Assembly: GCA_023136985.1 (NCBI GenBank)
Contig: JAGLQD010000430.1
Location: 1-9,351, forward strand
Source of the DNA: Candidatus Sabulitectum sp.
GTDB taxonomy: Bacteria; Fermentibacterota; Fermentibacteria; Fermentibacterales; JCC-6
DNA length: 9,351 nucleotides
Reading direction: 5' to 3'
Shown piece by piece: positions 1 to 5,581 of this stretch. A program made the translations under genes and the position numbers. The notes under the pieces are model-generated. The model ran no database searches. It saw only the letters and a program-made list of their open reading frames with translations, and was not told the origin of the DNA. Position 1 is the stretch's first letter. Every line of letters starts with the position of its first letter.

Positions 1-491
1 ATGAGAAACTTGTACCATCCCGGAACTGCATATCCAGTGCGATGAATGTGGGGCATCCCAGCAACATTCCAAGACTGGTTCAGCTTTACGGCGGAAACAT
101 GGATGAGAATGGTACGATCAGCAATGCACCGGACATGGACCTTATAAGAAAAGACATGTATGCTGTGAGCATAAATGACAGCGAGACGGAGGCCATGATA
201 AGCCTTGCATACAAAAAACATGGTCTTCTTCTTGAGCCTCATGGCTCCGTGGGCTGGGCCGGGCTTCAGAGGTACATCAAAGATGAGGATGTAAGCAAAG
301 AGCAACTCTGCATTTCTCTTGAGACGGCGCATCCCGCTAAGTTCCCGGAGAAGATCAGAGAAATTCTTTCTTTTGACCCTGAACTTCCTCCCAGTCTTCA
401 CGGGCTTGAAGAGAAGGAAGAGTCATATGGGCATCTGCCAACAGGTTACGCTGCTTTCAAGGAATTCCTGAAGAATAGATATTCAAAGTAA
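1..491 (+). CDS. thrC: threonine synthase, C-terminal part (5' end outside window)
   Basis: This is the last 162 residues of a PLP-dependent threonine synthase, which converts O-phosphohomoserine to threonine in the cytoplasm. The open frame runs in from the window edge (codons begin at position 3), so the ATG at 42 is internal. Family blocks seen are SSAMNVGHPSN (usually SNAMDVGNPSN), the LLEPHGSVGWAGL block, and SLETAHPAKFPEKI near the C-terminus. All are typical of the bacterial ThrC fold. About 60% of the protein, including the PLP-lysine region, is missing to the left. The stop is TAA at 489-491. The next gene begins 51 bases downstream on the same strand, with an apgM-type product that probably feeds this enzyme its substrate. 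Identification is secure; the state of the missing N-terminal part is unknown. Confidence 0.93.
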   Translation, partial: EKLVPSRNCISSAMNVGHPSNIPRLVQLYGGNMDENGTISNAPDMDLIRKDMYAVSINDSETEAMISLAYKKHGLLLEPHGSVGWAGLQRYIKDEDVSKEQLCISLETAHPAKFPEKIREILSFDPELPPSLHGLEEKEESYGHLPTGYAAFKEFLKNRYSK

Positions 492-497
492 CACCCT

Positions 498-525
498 CGG
501 GGCACGCAGAAAGCTGCGTGCCCCG
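498..525 (+). terminator. intercistronic GC-rich hairpin between thrC and the apgM-type gene
   Basis: A perfect 12-bp stem (498-509 with 514-525) closes a four-base AAAG loop. It starts 7 bases after the thrC stop and ends 7 bases before the Shine-Dalgarno AAGGA at 533-537. No T-tract follows (CTCTGATAAGG), so it is not a canonical intrinsic terminator. It could be a partial terminator, a 3'-end stabilising or processing hairpin that sets the ratio of the two cistrons, or the end of the thrC transcript. The structure itself is read directly from the sequence; the role is inferred. Confidence 0.5.
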
Positions 526-542
526 CTCTGATAAGGAACATC

Positions 543-1751
543 ATGAAGTACATAATTATTCTTGGAGACGGCATGTCTGACCGTCCCATTAAGAGTCTGG
601 GCGGGAGAACACCGCTGATGGTGGCAGAGACCCCGAGCATTGATTCTCTCTGTGCCCGTGGAATTTGCGGTAAGTTCGCCACAGTTCCACCAGAGCTGGC
701 TCCCGGCAGCGCTGTGGCCAATCTATCGGTACTCGGTTACGATGCAGCTGAAGTTTTTCAGGGCAGAGGAGTGCTGGAGGCGGCCAGCATGGGTGTTGAA
801 CTGGAATCCACCGATCTTGCCATGAGGTGTAATCTTATCTGTGTGGAAGACGGAGTGATCAAGAATCACTCTGCAGGACACATAAGCACAGAGGAATCAC
901 ACAAGCTTATCTATTCTCTTCAGCAGGAGCTGGGATCAGAGTCTATCATTTTTCATCCCGGTATAAGCTACAGGCATCTTTTCGTTCTGAAGAACGGCAG
1001 CGATTCTGTTTCCTGTACACCGCCACATGATGTACCGGGAACGGCATTTTCCCAGGTGATGGTTACAGCGGCAAAACCTGAAGGTGAAGAAACCGCAGCT
1101 GTTCTTAACCGTCTTATTATTAGATCGCAGGAAATATTGAAGAATCACCCGGTGAATCTGAAGCGTATTGAAGAAGGCAGGGACCCTGCTAATTCCGTGT
1201 GGTTCTGGTCTCCCGGTTACAAGCCACGCATGAAGACTCTTTTCGAATTGTACGGTCTAAAGGGCGCAGTGATTTCTGCTGTTGATCTGGTGAAGGGTCT
1301 CGGGGTTTATGCCGGTCTTGATGTTATAGAGGTTGAAGGTGCAACAGGTCTTTACGACACCAACTACGAGGGCAAGGCACAGGCAGCCATTGACGCGCTT
1401 AAAGGTGACTATGACTTCGTCTACCTTCATGTTGAAGCAACGGATGAGGCCGGGCACGAGGGCGATGTTGACCTGAAGATAAAGACAATTGAATATCTGG
1501 ACAGGCGAATTGTCAAGTTCATCATGGAAGAAACCGAAAAGATGGAAGAAGATGTGGCAATAGGTATTACACCTGATCATGGAACGCCATGCGATCTCCG
1601 AACACATGTTCATGACCCTGTACCGTTCCTGATCTATCTTCCCGGAAATAAACCTGATGATGTGATGCTTTATGACGAGGTCAGTACTGACAGTGGAAGT
1701 CTGGGAATCATACGGGGAGACGCATTCATGAGGATTCTACTCAACAGGTAA
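543..1751 (+). CDS. apgM: ApgM-type (archaeal-type) cofactor-independent phosphoglycerate mutase family; candidate alternative homoserine kinase
   Basis: This 402-residue protein belongs to the alkaline-phosphatase-superfamily phosphoenzymes. Metal-ligand and nucleophile blocks are visible: LGDGMSD at 7-13 (Asp9), PGSAVANLSVLGYD at 54-67 with Ser56 as the likely phosphorylated serine, EATDEAGHEGD at 298-308 (Asp301, His305), DHGTP at 345-349, and HVHDPVPF from 355 (His355, His357). Length and motif order match the archaeal-type iPGM family. A clade of this family in bacteria lacking ThrB has been proposed to be homoserine kinase because it sits next to threonine synthase, as here. Homoserine phosphorylation for ThrC is therefore the more likely job than 3PG/2PG interconversion, but this is inference from context. 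Ala57 follows the nucleophile, where many relatives have Asp. The start is supported by AAGGA at 533-537, five bases before the ATG. Confidence 0.88.
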   Translation: MKYIIILGDGMSDRPIKSLGGRTPLMVAETPSIDSLCARGICGKFATVPPELAPGSAVANLSVLGYDAAEVFQGRGVLEAASMGVELESTDLAMRCNLICVEDGVIKNHSAGHISTEESHKLIYSLQQELGSESIIFHPGISYRHLFVLKNGSDSVSCTPPHDVPGTAFSQVMVTAAKPEGEETAAVLNRLIIRSQEILKNHPVNLKRIEEGRDPANSVWFWSPGYKPRMKTLFELYGLKGAVISAVDLVKGLGVYAGLDVIEVEGATGLYDTNYEGKAQAAIDALKGDYDFVYLHVEATDEAGHEGDVDLKIKTIEYLDRRIVKFIMEETEKMEEDVAIGITPDHGTPCDLRTHVHDPVPFLIYLPGNKPDDVMLYDEVSTDSGSLGIIRGDAFMRILLNR

Positions 1752-1801
1752 GTCTGCGTAATTGCTGACTGGCCACTTTCAGCTTCGAATGCCCATTCAG
1801 A

Positions 1802-2740
1802 CTACCAGTCTTTTCCGTAGTATTTTTCTCCCGGTGGACCTGCGAGTTTTCTTATGCCTGCAATAGTGGTTTTATCCAGAGATCCTCTCCAGGTATCTAC
1901 CGACTTCCTGCTGTTTCTCTGGAGCAAATGTGCTTTTCCCTCCGGGGCTCTGACAGGATTGCTGGAGGCTGTTGACTGTCTGATGGTACAGCGAGACTTT
2001 TCCGTGAATGGCAGTGCTGTGAATTCATGTATCTCCATAAATTTCTCTTCGGGATTTATGGAGAGGTCTTCCAGCCTGATTACTTTCATGCCCGGATTAC
2101 GATCTGCATAAACATCCAGAACAGAATAGATACATTGCCAGAGAAGTGCCCCTCTCTGCCATGGCTGCATTGAAGTTGTATCGAATGAAGCCAGTATTTT
2201 ACCCAGGTGATCTTCCATGAGCGGGGTTTGTGCGGTCAGATTGGAGAAGTCGAAGTCCCAGCCCAGTCTCATTGTGCTGTATACGAAGCCAGCAGGATGT
2301 CGGAGAAGCATGAGCACATCCATTCCGAACTTCCGGTGAAGCCATTCTGAGCATAAAGACGCAAGAGGATCCTTGAGGATCAGACGCCTGGAGCCAGGCA
2401 GCCTTGTTGAAGCCAGGTAGCGCAGGTAGTCTCTGCTTCCGAACATTCTTTTCCCAATTGTCCGGAGAAAACCGCCTCCCAACCCCGATCTATTCTTGTA
2501 TCTTGCATGACCCGAGATTATTAGATCGACTAGATCACTATAGTATTTTTCCTGTGCACTGCCATCCCGGACATAAGGATACCAGATATCAATACCCTCT
2601 ATACCAAGATTCGGGTTGAAGGGCTCCTGTACATATCCGGTATTCGGTGCCGCAGAGAGCATTTTGCCCACAAAAGTGGTTCCGCTTCTATGAATGCCCG
2701 TGACAAGAATATGACGATTCTGAGTAGCTTCAGGATTCAT
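1802..2740 (-). CDS. PAPS-dependent sulfotransferase family protein
   Basis: This 312-residue cytoplasmic-looking protein should transfer sulfate from PAPS to a hydroxyl or amine acceptor, often a carbohydrate or lipid. The 5'-phosphosulfate loop GIHRSGTTF lies at 15-23. The KDP motif at 123-125 leads into the 3'-phosphate site LLRHPAGFVYS, with Arg147 and Ser155 exactly eight residues apart as in classical sulfotransferases. The size fits the Sulfotransfer_3-like families. No signal peptide is seen. It is convergent to the apgM-type gene (50-bp gap) and stands alone, with no PAPS synthesis or glycosyltransferase genes in the window, so the acceptor cannot be named. No strong Shine-Dalgarno precedes the ATG. 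The start is nevertheless plausible because the P-loop begins only 14 residues in, as is normal for the family. Confidence 0.85.
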   Translation of the reverse strand: MNPEATQNRHILVTGIHRSGTTFVGKMLSAAPNTGYVQEPFNPNLGIEGIDIWYPYVRDGSAQEKYYSDLVDLIISGHARYKNRSGLGGGFLRTIGKRMFGSRDYLRYLASTRLPGSRRLILKDPLASLCSEWLHRKFGMDVLMLLRHPAGFVYSTMRLGWDFDFSNLTAQTPLMEDHLGKILASFDTTSMQPWQRGALLWQCIYSVLDVYADRNPGMKVIRLEDLSINPEEKFMEIHEFTALPFTEKSRCTIRQSTASSNPVRAPEGKAHLLQRNSRKSVDTWRGSLDKTTIAGIRKLAGPPGEKYYGKDW

Positions 2741-2800
2741 ACACTTAACCGTCCGATACGAATTTAATAAAATACAGTGATTCTTTAAAAGTCATTATTG

Positions 2801-2829
2801 AAACTATGAAATCTGTTTGAGTTAGTCAA
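2801..2829 (-). promoter_or_regulatory. candidate sigma70-like promoter for the sulfotransferase gene
   Basis: On the minus strand TTGACT (rc of 2824-2829) is separated by 17 bases from TAGTTT (rc of 2801-2806). The -35 is good and the -10 is weak (3 of 6 matches). Transcription would begin near 2794, leaving a leader of about 54 bases, AT-rich and without a clear structure. The rest of the 2741-2916 gap shows nothing else I recognise. Confidence 0.3.
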
Positions 2830-2916
2830 CATTCTGGTAGTTTTCCTCTGAATTCTGCGTTTCCTGAGCTGCGGGTTTGTCAGTTAATCTGAAAGTAGAG
2901 ATGCCAAGGTTATGTG

Positions 2917-2952
2917 GATAAAGCTGAGAGAAAGACTTCTCTCAGCTTTATC
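2917..2952 (-). terminator. 16-bp perfect hairpin, likely terminator of the B12-riboswitch operon
   Basis: The arms 2917-2932 and 2937-2952 are perfectly complementary over 16 bp around a four-base loop. The hairpin lies 22 bases beyond the stop codon of the 2975-3778 gene on the minus strand. The stem is A/T-rich at its outer ends (GATAAAG...CTTTATC), with a purine-rich GAGAGAA core. No long T-run follows on either strand, so termination efficiency is uncertain. Its position makes it the natural end of the two-gene operon. Confidence 0.6.
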
Positions 2953-2974
2953 ACTGAAGCACTTCAAATACATC

Positions 2975-3778
2975 TCAAAGCAGAAGTTTTACCGCCGAGA
3001 ACGATGATTCATTCAGAACAAAGAGCAGTACACCTGTTGGAAGAATGGATGCATCGAGTGTTGAAGATCGCCTGTTGATCTGCCAGTGGCCTGCAATTCT
3101 TCCATCAATGGTGTAGCAGGAAAGAATTCCTGTTTCTTCAGAGGTCACAGTGAAGCTGGAGGAGAATGGAGATGTAACAGAGAGTTGAGGTGACAGTGCT
3201 TCTTCTTCAATCCCTGTTGACCAGTTAACTGCTGCTACAGCATCAAGATCGAAGAGCCCTCCATCCGACACCGCATCACCGCAATCTGTGAGTCTTACGA
3301 AGCGAACCCATTCCAGCCCGATGTCTTCAAGATCGAATTGATCTCCGCCGGAAACAGAAGGGTCTGTGGGGTCTTCCCCAGTGGTGGGCATTAATCCCGC
3401 CAGCCCCTCCAGAGTCGTTTCGTCCCACGGGAACTGAATCCAGTACTGACCATCCTGGCTGACTTCAACAAAGGCGCACTCCTGAAAATACCCTGAACCT
3501 GTGTCCATGACATTCTCGAACACTGTGAAATCTGCTCCCGGTTCATTGATAATGCTGTTGTCTGTGAATTCCAGCACAACCCAGCCATCTTTTCCCAGGG
3601 TCAGCAGATTGTCTTCACCGAAGGATGGTGCTGTTGGAGTTGCATCAGGGTCAGGGGGGCCAAGAATGTTCTCCGGGTAGTATGACTGGCCGTAGCCGGC
3701 TCCCGGGCCGTACTCCACTGCTGGAGAGCCGTCAGCCCAGGGGTCAGATGTGATGCAGAGCAGAACGAGAGCAATCAT
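2975..3778 (-). CDS. secreted cell-surface protein with T9SS-style C-terminal tail, second gene of B12-riboswitch operon
   Basis: This protein has 267 residues. A short hydrophobic N-terminus (residues 1-10, MIALVLLCIT) acts as the probable signal peptide, although it lacks a Lys/Arg n-region. Residues about 20-190 form a beta-rich domain with blocks YGPGAGYGQSYYPENILGPP, DNLLTLGKDGWVVLEF, GADFTVFENV, FVEVSQDGQYW, GGDQFDLEDIGLEWVRFVRL and LFDLDAVAAVN. This pattern recurs in exported proteins annotated only as 'cell surface protein'; I cannot name a molecular activity. Acidic residues in loops suggest ligand or metal binding. Residues 199-267 resemble a degenerate T9SS sorting domain (YTIDGRI, LPTGVLLFVL), without the usual NP motif. 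The ATG overlaps the upstream stop (ATGA) and has no Shine-Dalgarno of its own, so it is translationally coupled to the propeller gene. No in-frame ATG/GTG/TTG was seen just upstream. Confidence 0.82.
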   Translation of the reverse strand: MIALVLLCITSDPWADGSPAVEYGPGAGYGQSYYPENILGPPDPDATPTAPSFGEDNLLTLGKDGWVVLEFTDNSIINEPGADFTVFENVMDTGSGYFQECAFVEVSQDGQYWIQFPWDETTLEGLAGLMPTTGEDPTDPSVSGGDQFDLEDIGLEWVRFVRLTDCGDAVSDGGLFDLDAVAAVNWSTGIEEEALSPQLSVTSPFSSSFTVTSEETGILSCYTIDGRIAGHWQINRRSSTLDASILPTGVLLFVLNESSFSAVKLLL

Positions 3779-4965
3779 CTTGCGGTTATCACAAACCGGG
3801 CGGATGTGCTGCCGCTGACCACAGTGTAGATTCCAGCTGTCATACCGGTTACATCCATGGTGGTTTTACCTTTTGTCGCTACGGTTGTTGCAGCAGCTAT
3901 TCTTCCGGTTATGTCGTATATCTGTATGGCTTCACCGAAAGATGTTCCTGTAACCGTTATGAGATTTACTGCGGGGTTTGGTGCAACCGACAACGAGATC
4001 CCGGTTTCAACGCCTCCTCCATAAATACCAAGCAGGGATCCGCTGACTGCAATAGCAGCCGGTGATGTTACCGCATAGGTTTGAAAAAGGTTTTCTGTGG
4101 TGTCATAGACTCTTACCTCATTGTTCATGGAGTCAGAGATCCACAGGTATCCGTTTTCGTCCACTGCCATGCCATTGCCACCGGAACAGAACGGGTCTGA
4201 TGAGTCATGAAGAACGGTCTGTGTGCTCATATCAATTGAGTAGACACCAGCCCCCCATGGGTCTGAGATATAAAGGATGCCGTTTGCCGCCACACTGAAT
4301 GCAGGAAAACCGCCTACAGTCAGTTCCGCAACGGTGCTGCCGGTGGCAAGATCGATAACAACCACAGAACCTTCATCGTTGCCGTAGACACCGCTGCATG
4401 TGGCAAAAAGATGATTGTTTTCATCGAGAGCAAGTGATTGACAGTTTGTGCCAGCGGTAAGTGTATCAGTTACAGAACCTGCTGAGATATCCGCAACTAC
4501 TACTGATTCTCCCGCTCCCCAGCCGCCGCACGCGATGTACAAAAGGTTTTCCGTCGTGGCCATCCATTCCGGATTTGGACCGATGCCTTCTATTGAAGAG
4601 AGTGCCTGCATTGTGGTTGGGTTCACCAGTGTAACGGAGTTGTTCAGCGTTGCGGATACTGCAAGGTTTCCATCTGCCAGAGGAAGAGAAGCCCAGCAGT
4701 TCCAGCCTGTGCCGATGCCGAGTTCGGTCAGGGTCCATGTACCGAGCTCGAATTTCTGAAGGGTAGCCGAATCGTCTCCCGAGTTCACAACATATGCAGA
4801 TCCGTTATGAATGATCACATCATTCGGATATGTGTGAAGAACGCCTACAGAAGGGGTAACTGTTCCTGTTTCCAGATCAATGTGTGCCAGATCCCCGCCA
4901 CTGATGATCAGGGCATCTCCTGATATCACAGAGAGAAGGATCAGGCCGATTGCAAAAGAGCTCAT
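3775..4965 (-). CDS. secreted YncE-like beta-propeller with T9SS type A sorting domain, under B12 riboswitch; BtuG-like candidate
   Basis: This protein has 396 residues. The N-terminal hydrophobic stretch at about 4-15 is a likely signal peptide. Residues about 17-318 are repeating beta-propeller blades of YncE/NHL style, for example NDVIIHNGSAYVVNSGDD, NNSVTLVNPTT, VVVADISAGSV, GSVVVIDLATGSTV, GILYISDPWGAGVYSIDM and NGYLWISDSMNNEVRVYD. Residues 323-396 form a classic T9SS type A tail: a SVAPNPAVN start, IQIYDITGRI in the middle and MTAGIYTVV near the end. AGGAG at 4972-4976 lies six bases before the ATG. The cobalamin riboswitch sits directly upstream, and the gene overlaps the next one by four bases. 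BtuG of Bacteroides is a surface B12-binding propeller in B12-regulated loci, so a B12 (or corrinoid) capture role is the leading inference. A generic adhesin or protein-binding propeller remains possible. Confidence 0.87.
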   Translation of the reverse strand: MSSFAIGLILLSVISGDALIISGGDLAHIDLETGTVTPSVGVLHTYPNDVIIHNGSAYVVNSGDDSATLQKFELGTWTLTELGIGTGWNCWASLPLADGNLAVSATLNNSVTLVNPTTMQALSSIEGIGPNPEWMATTENLLYIACGGWGAGESVVVADISAGSVTDTLTAGTNCQSLALDENNHLFATCSGVYGNDEGSVVVIDLATGSTVAELTVGGFPAFSVAANGILYISDPWGAGVYSIDMSTQTVLHDSSDPFCSGGNGMAVDENGYLWISDSMNNEVRVYDTTENLFQTYAVTSPAAIAVSGSLLGIYGGGVETGISLSVAPNPAVNLITVTGTSFGEAIQIYDITGRIAAATTVATKGKTTMDVTGMTAGIYTVVSGSTSARFVITAR

Positions 4966-5009
4966 TTAAGACTCCTGTTTTCGACCGCGTGAAAAATGTA
5001 AGGGAATAT

Positions 5010-5024
5010 CCCCCCACCCATCCC
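5010..5024 (-). other. G-run in leader between riboswitch and Shine-Dalgarno
   Basis: The transcript strand reads GGG-AU-GGG-U-GGGGGG over these 15 bases, in the 81-base stretch between the riboswitch P1 stem and the propeller start codon. It is the most G-rich spot in the leader. It could form a two-layer G-quadruplex or act as the switching partner for C-runs such as the GGCCCCGCC segment of the riboswitch. Nothing in the sequence proves either role. Confidence 0.3.
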
Positions 5025-5046
5025 GCGAAGGTGAAGATAAAACTCT

Positions 5047-5191
5047 GTCGGCAGAAGGTCTTCTGGCTTCCGGACTGCCTACTCCCGCACCTTCTCGCAT
5101 TGATTCAATGCAATGGTTTGTTGCGGTTTCGTTTCCGGTTACAGCGGCGGGGCCGCGCAGGAATTTAACCTGCTTCCCTGACGCTGCCGAC
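5047..5191 (-). ncRNA. cobalamin (adenosylcobalamin/B12) riboswitch
   Basis: Read on the minus strand, this segment has the conserved core of the cobalamin riboswitch. P1 is a perfect 8-bp stem: GTCGGCAG (rc of 5184-5191) with CTGCCGAC (rc of 5047-5054). Next come AGGGAA, a GCAGG-TTAAATT-CCTGC hairpin (5157-5173), and the GCCCCGCCGCTGT element (rc of 5141-5153). A peripheral GCATTG/CAATGC hairpin follows (5097-5111), then GTCCGG and the B12 box AGCCAGAAGACCTTCTGCC (rc of 5050-5068). The order and spacing match the family. It lies 81 bases upstream of the propeller ATG, so B12 should repress the operon. The expression platform is not obvious: no strong terminator is present, and an anti-Shine-Dalgarno is not clear. 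Confidence 0.93.
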
Positions 5192-5197
5192 GGTGGT

Positions 5198-5203
5198 AAT
5201 ATA
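5198..5203 (-). promoter_or_regulatory. candidate -10 element of the riboswitch operon
   Basis: TATATT on the minus strand ends seven bases before the first base of the P1 stem (5191). Transcription would therefore begin at or next to the riboswitch itself. No convincing -35 is seen about 17 bases upstream. The same near-symmetric AT patch (AATATATT, 5198-5205), read on the plus strand, offers TAATAT at 5197-5202 for the divergent gene at 5231. The match is weak in both directions. Confidence 0.3.
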
Positions 5204-5230
5204 TTTCCCGTGGAAAGAAAAGGGGAATAG

Positions 5231-5548
5231 ATGGGAGATTTTTTCAAGAGAGTTCATGGAATAGTTGCCATGATACCAGCTGGTTCAGTGATGACTTACG
5301 GACAGATCGCAGCCATTGCCGGTAATCCACGAGCTTCCCGGGCAGTTGGATATGCTCTTCGTTCAGCGCCTTCCGGCGCGGAAATGCCCTGGCACCGGGT
5401 GGTAAATTCAAAAGGTGAGATCAGCCTGCGGAATACTCTGCAGGGAGATGATGACAGATGTCTTCAGAGGATACTTCTTGAGAGTGAAGGGATCGTATTC
5501 ACAAAATCAGGAAAAGTGGATCTAAAAATACATCAGGTAAGGTTCTGA
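5231..5548 (+). CDS. alkyltransferase-like protein (ATL), O6-alkylguanine lesion sensor
   Basis: This 105-residue protein corresponds to the C-terminal DNA-binding domain of O6-methylguanine-DNA methyltransferase. It shows the IPAGSVMTYGQIAAIAG block with Tyr23 (base-flipping position), ASRAVGYALRS at 35-45 with Arg37 as the finger that fills the DNA gap, and PWHRVVNSKG at 53-62. In methyltransferases the last motif is PCHRV with the acceptor Cys. Here Trp54 replaces it, the hallmark of the ATL (Atl1/YbaZ) family. These proteins do not remove the alkyl group but bind the lesion and flag it for nucleotide excision repair. Length suits a stand-alone ATL. An AGGGGA Shine-Dalgarno (5221-5226) precedes the ATG. 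The gene diverges from the riboswitch operon and converges on the PLP lyase gene; neither neighbour suggests a DNA repair operon. Confidence 0.92.
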   Translation: MGDFFKRVHGIVAMIPAGSVMTYGQIAAIAGNPRASRAVGYALRSAPSGAEMPWHRVVNSKGEISLRNTLQGDDDRCLQRILLESEGIVFTKSGKVDLKIHQVRF

Positions 5549-5550
5549 TC

Positions 5551-5571
5551 TGAAGAGCTCCCGGCTCTTCA
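5551..5571. terminator. bidirectional hairpin between convergent genes
   Basis: TGAAGAGC (5551-5558) pairs perfectly with GCTCTTCA (5564-5571) around a five-base loop. It starts three bases after the ATL stop and ends ten bases from the stop of the convergent PLP lyase gene. There is no long T-run, but placement in a 33-bp gap between two converging genes suits a shared terminator. Confidence 0.55.
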
Positions 5572-5581
5572 TTGGATGTTA

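Noticed and set aside
1257..1613. 118-codon minus-strand open frame
   Set aside because: It is a shadow of the apgM-type gene, including its metal-binding motifs.
1751..1803. Nested short inverted repeats (AGTCTG/CAGACT around GCTGA/TCAGC) between convergent genes
   Set aside because: Stems are 5-6 bp with large loops and no T-run; too weak to call a terminator.
4993..5012. GGGA-TAT-TCCC followed by TTACATTTTT on the minus strand as an intrinsic terminator after the riboswitch
   Set aside because: The stem is only 4 bp, too short for a credible terminator, although the T-run is suggestive.
4966..5068. AAGAC in the B12 box pairing with GTCTT next to the Shine-Dalgarno as the switch
   Set aside because: Only five base pairs, expected by chance in a leader of this length.
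4966..5247. 93-codon minus-strand open frame across the leader
   Set aside because: It is covered by the cobalamin riboswitch, its conserved RNA elements explain the sequence, and the translation has no protein-like features.
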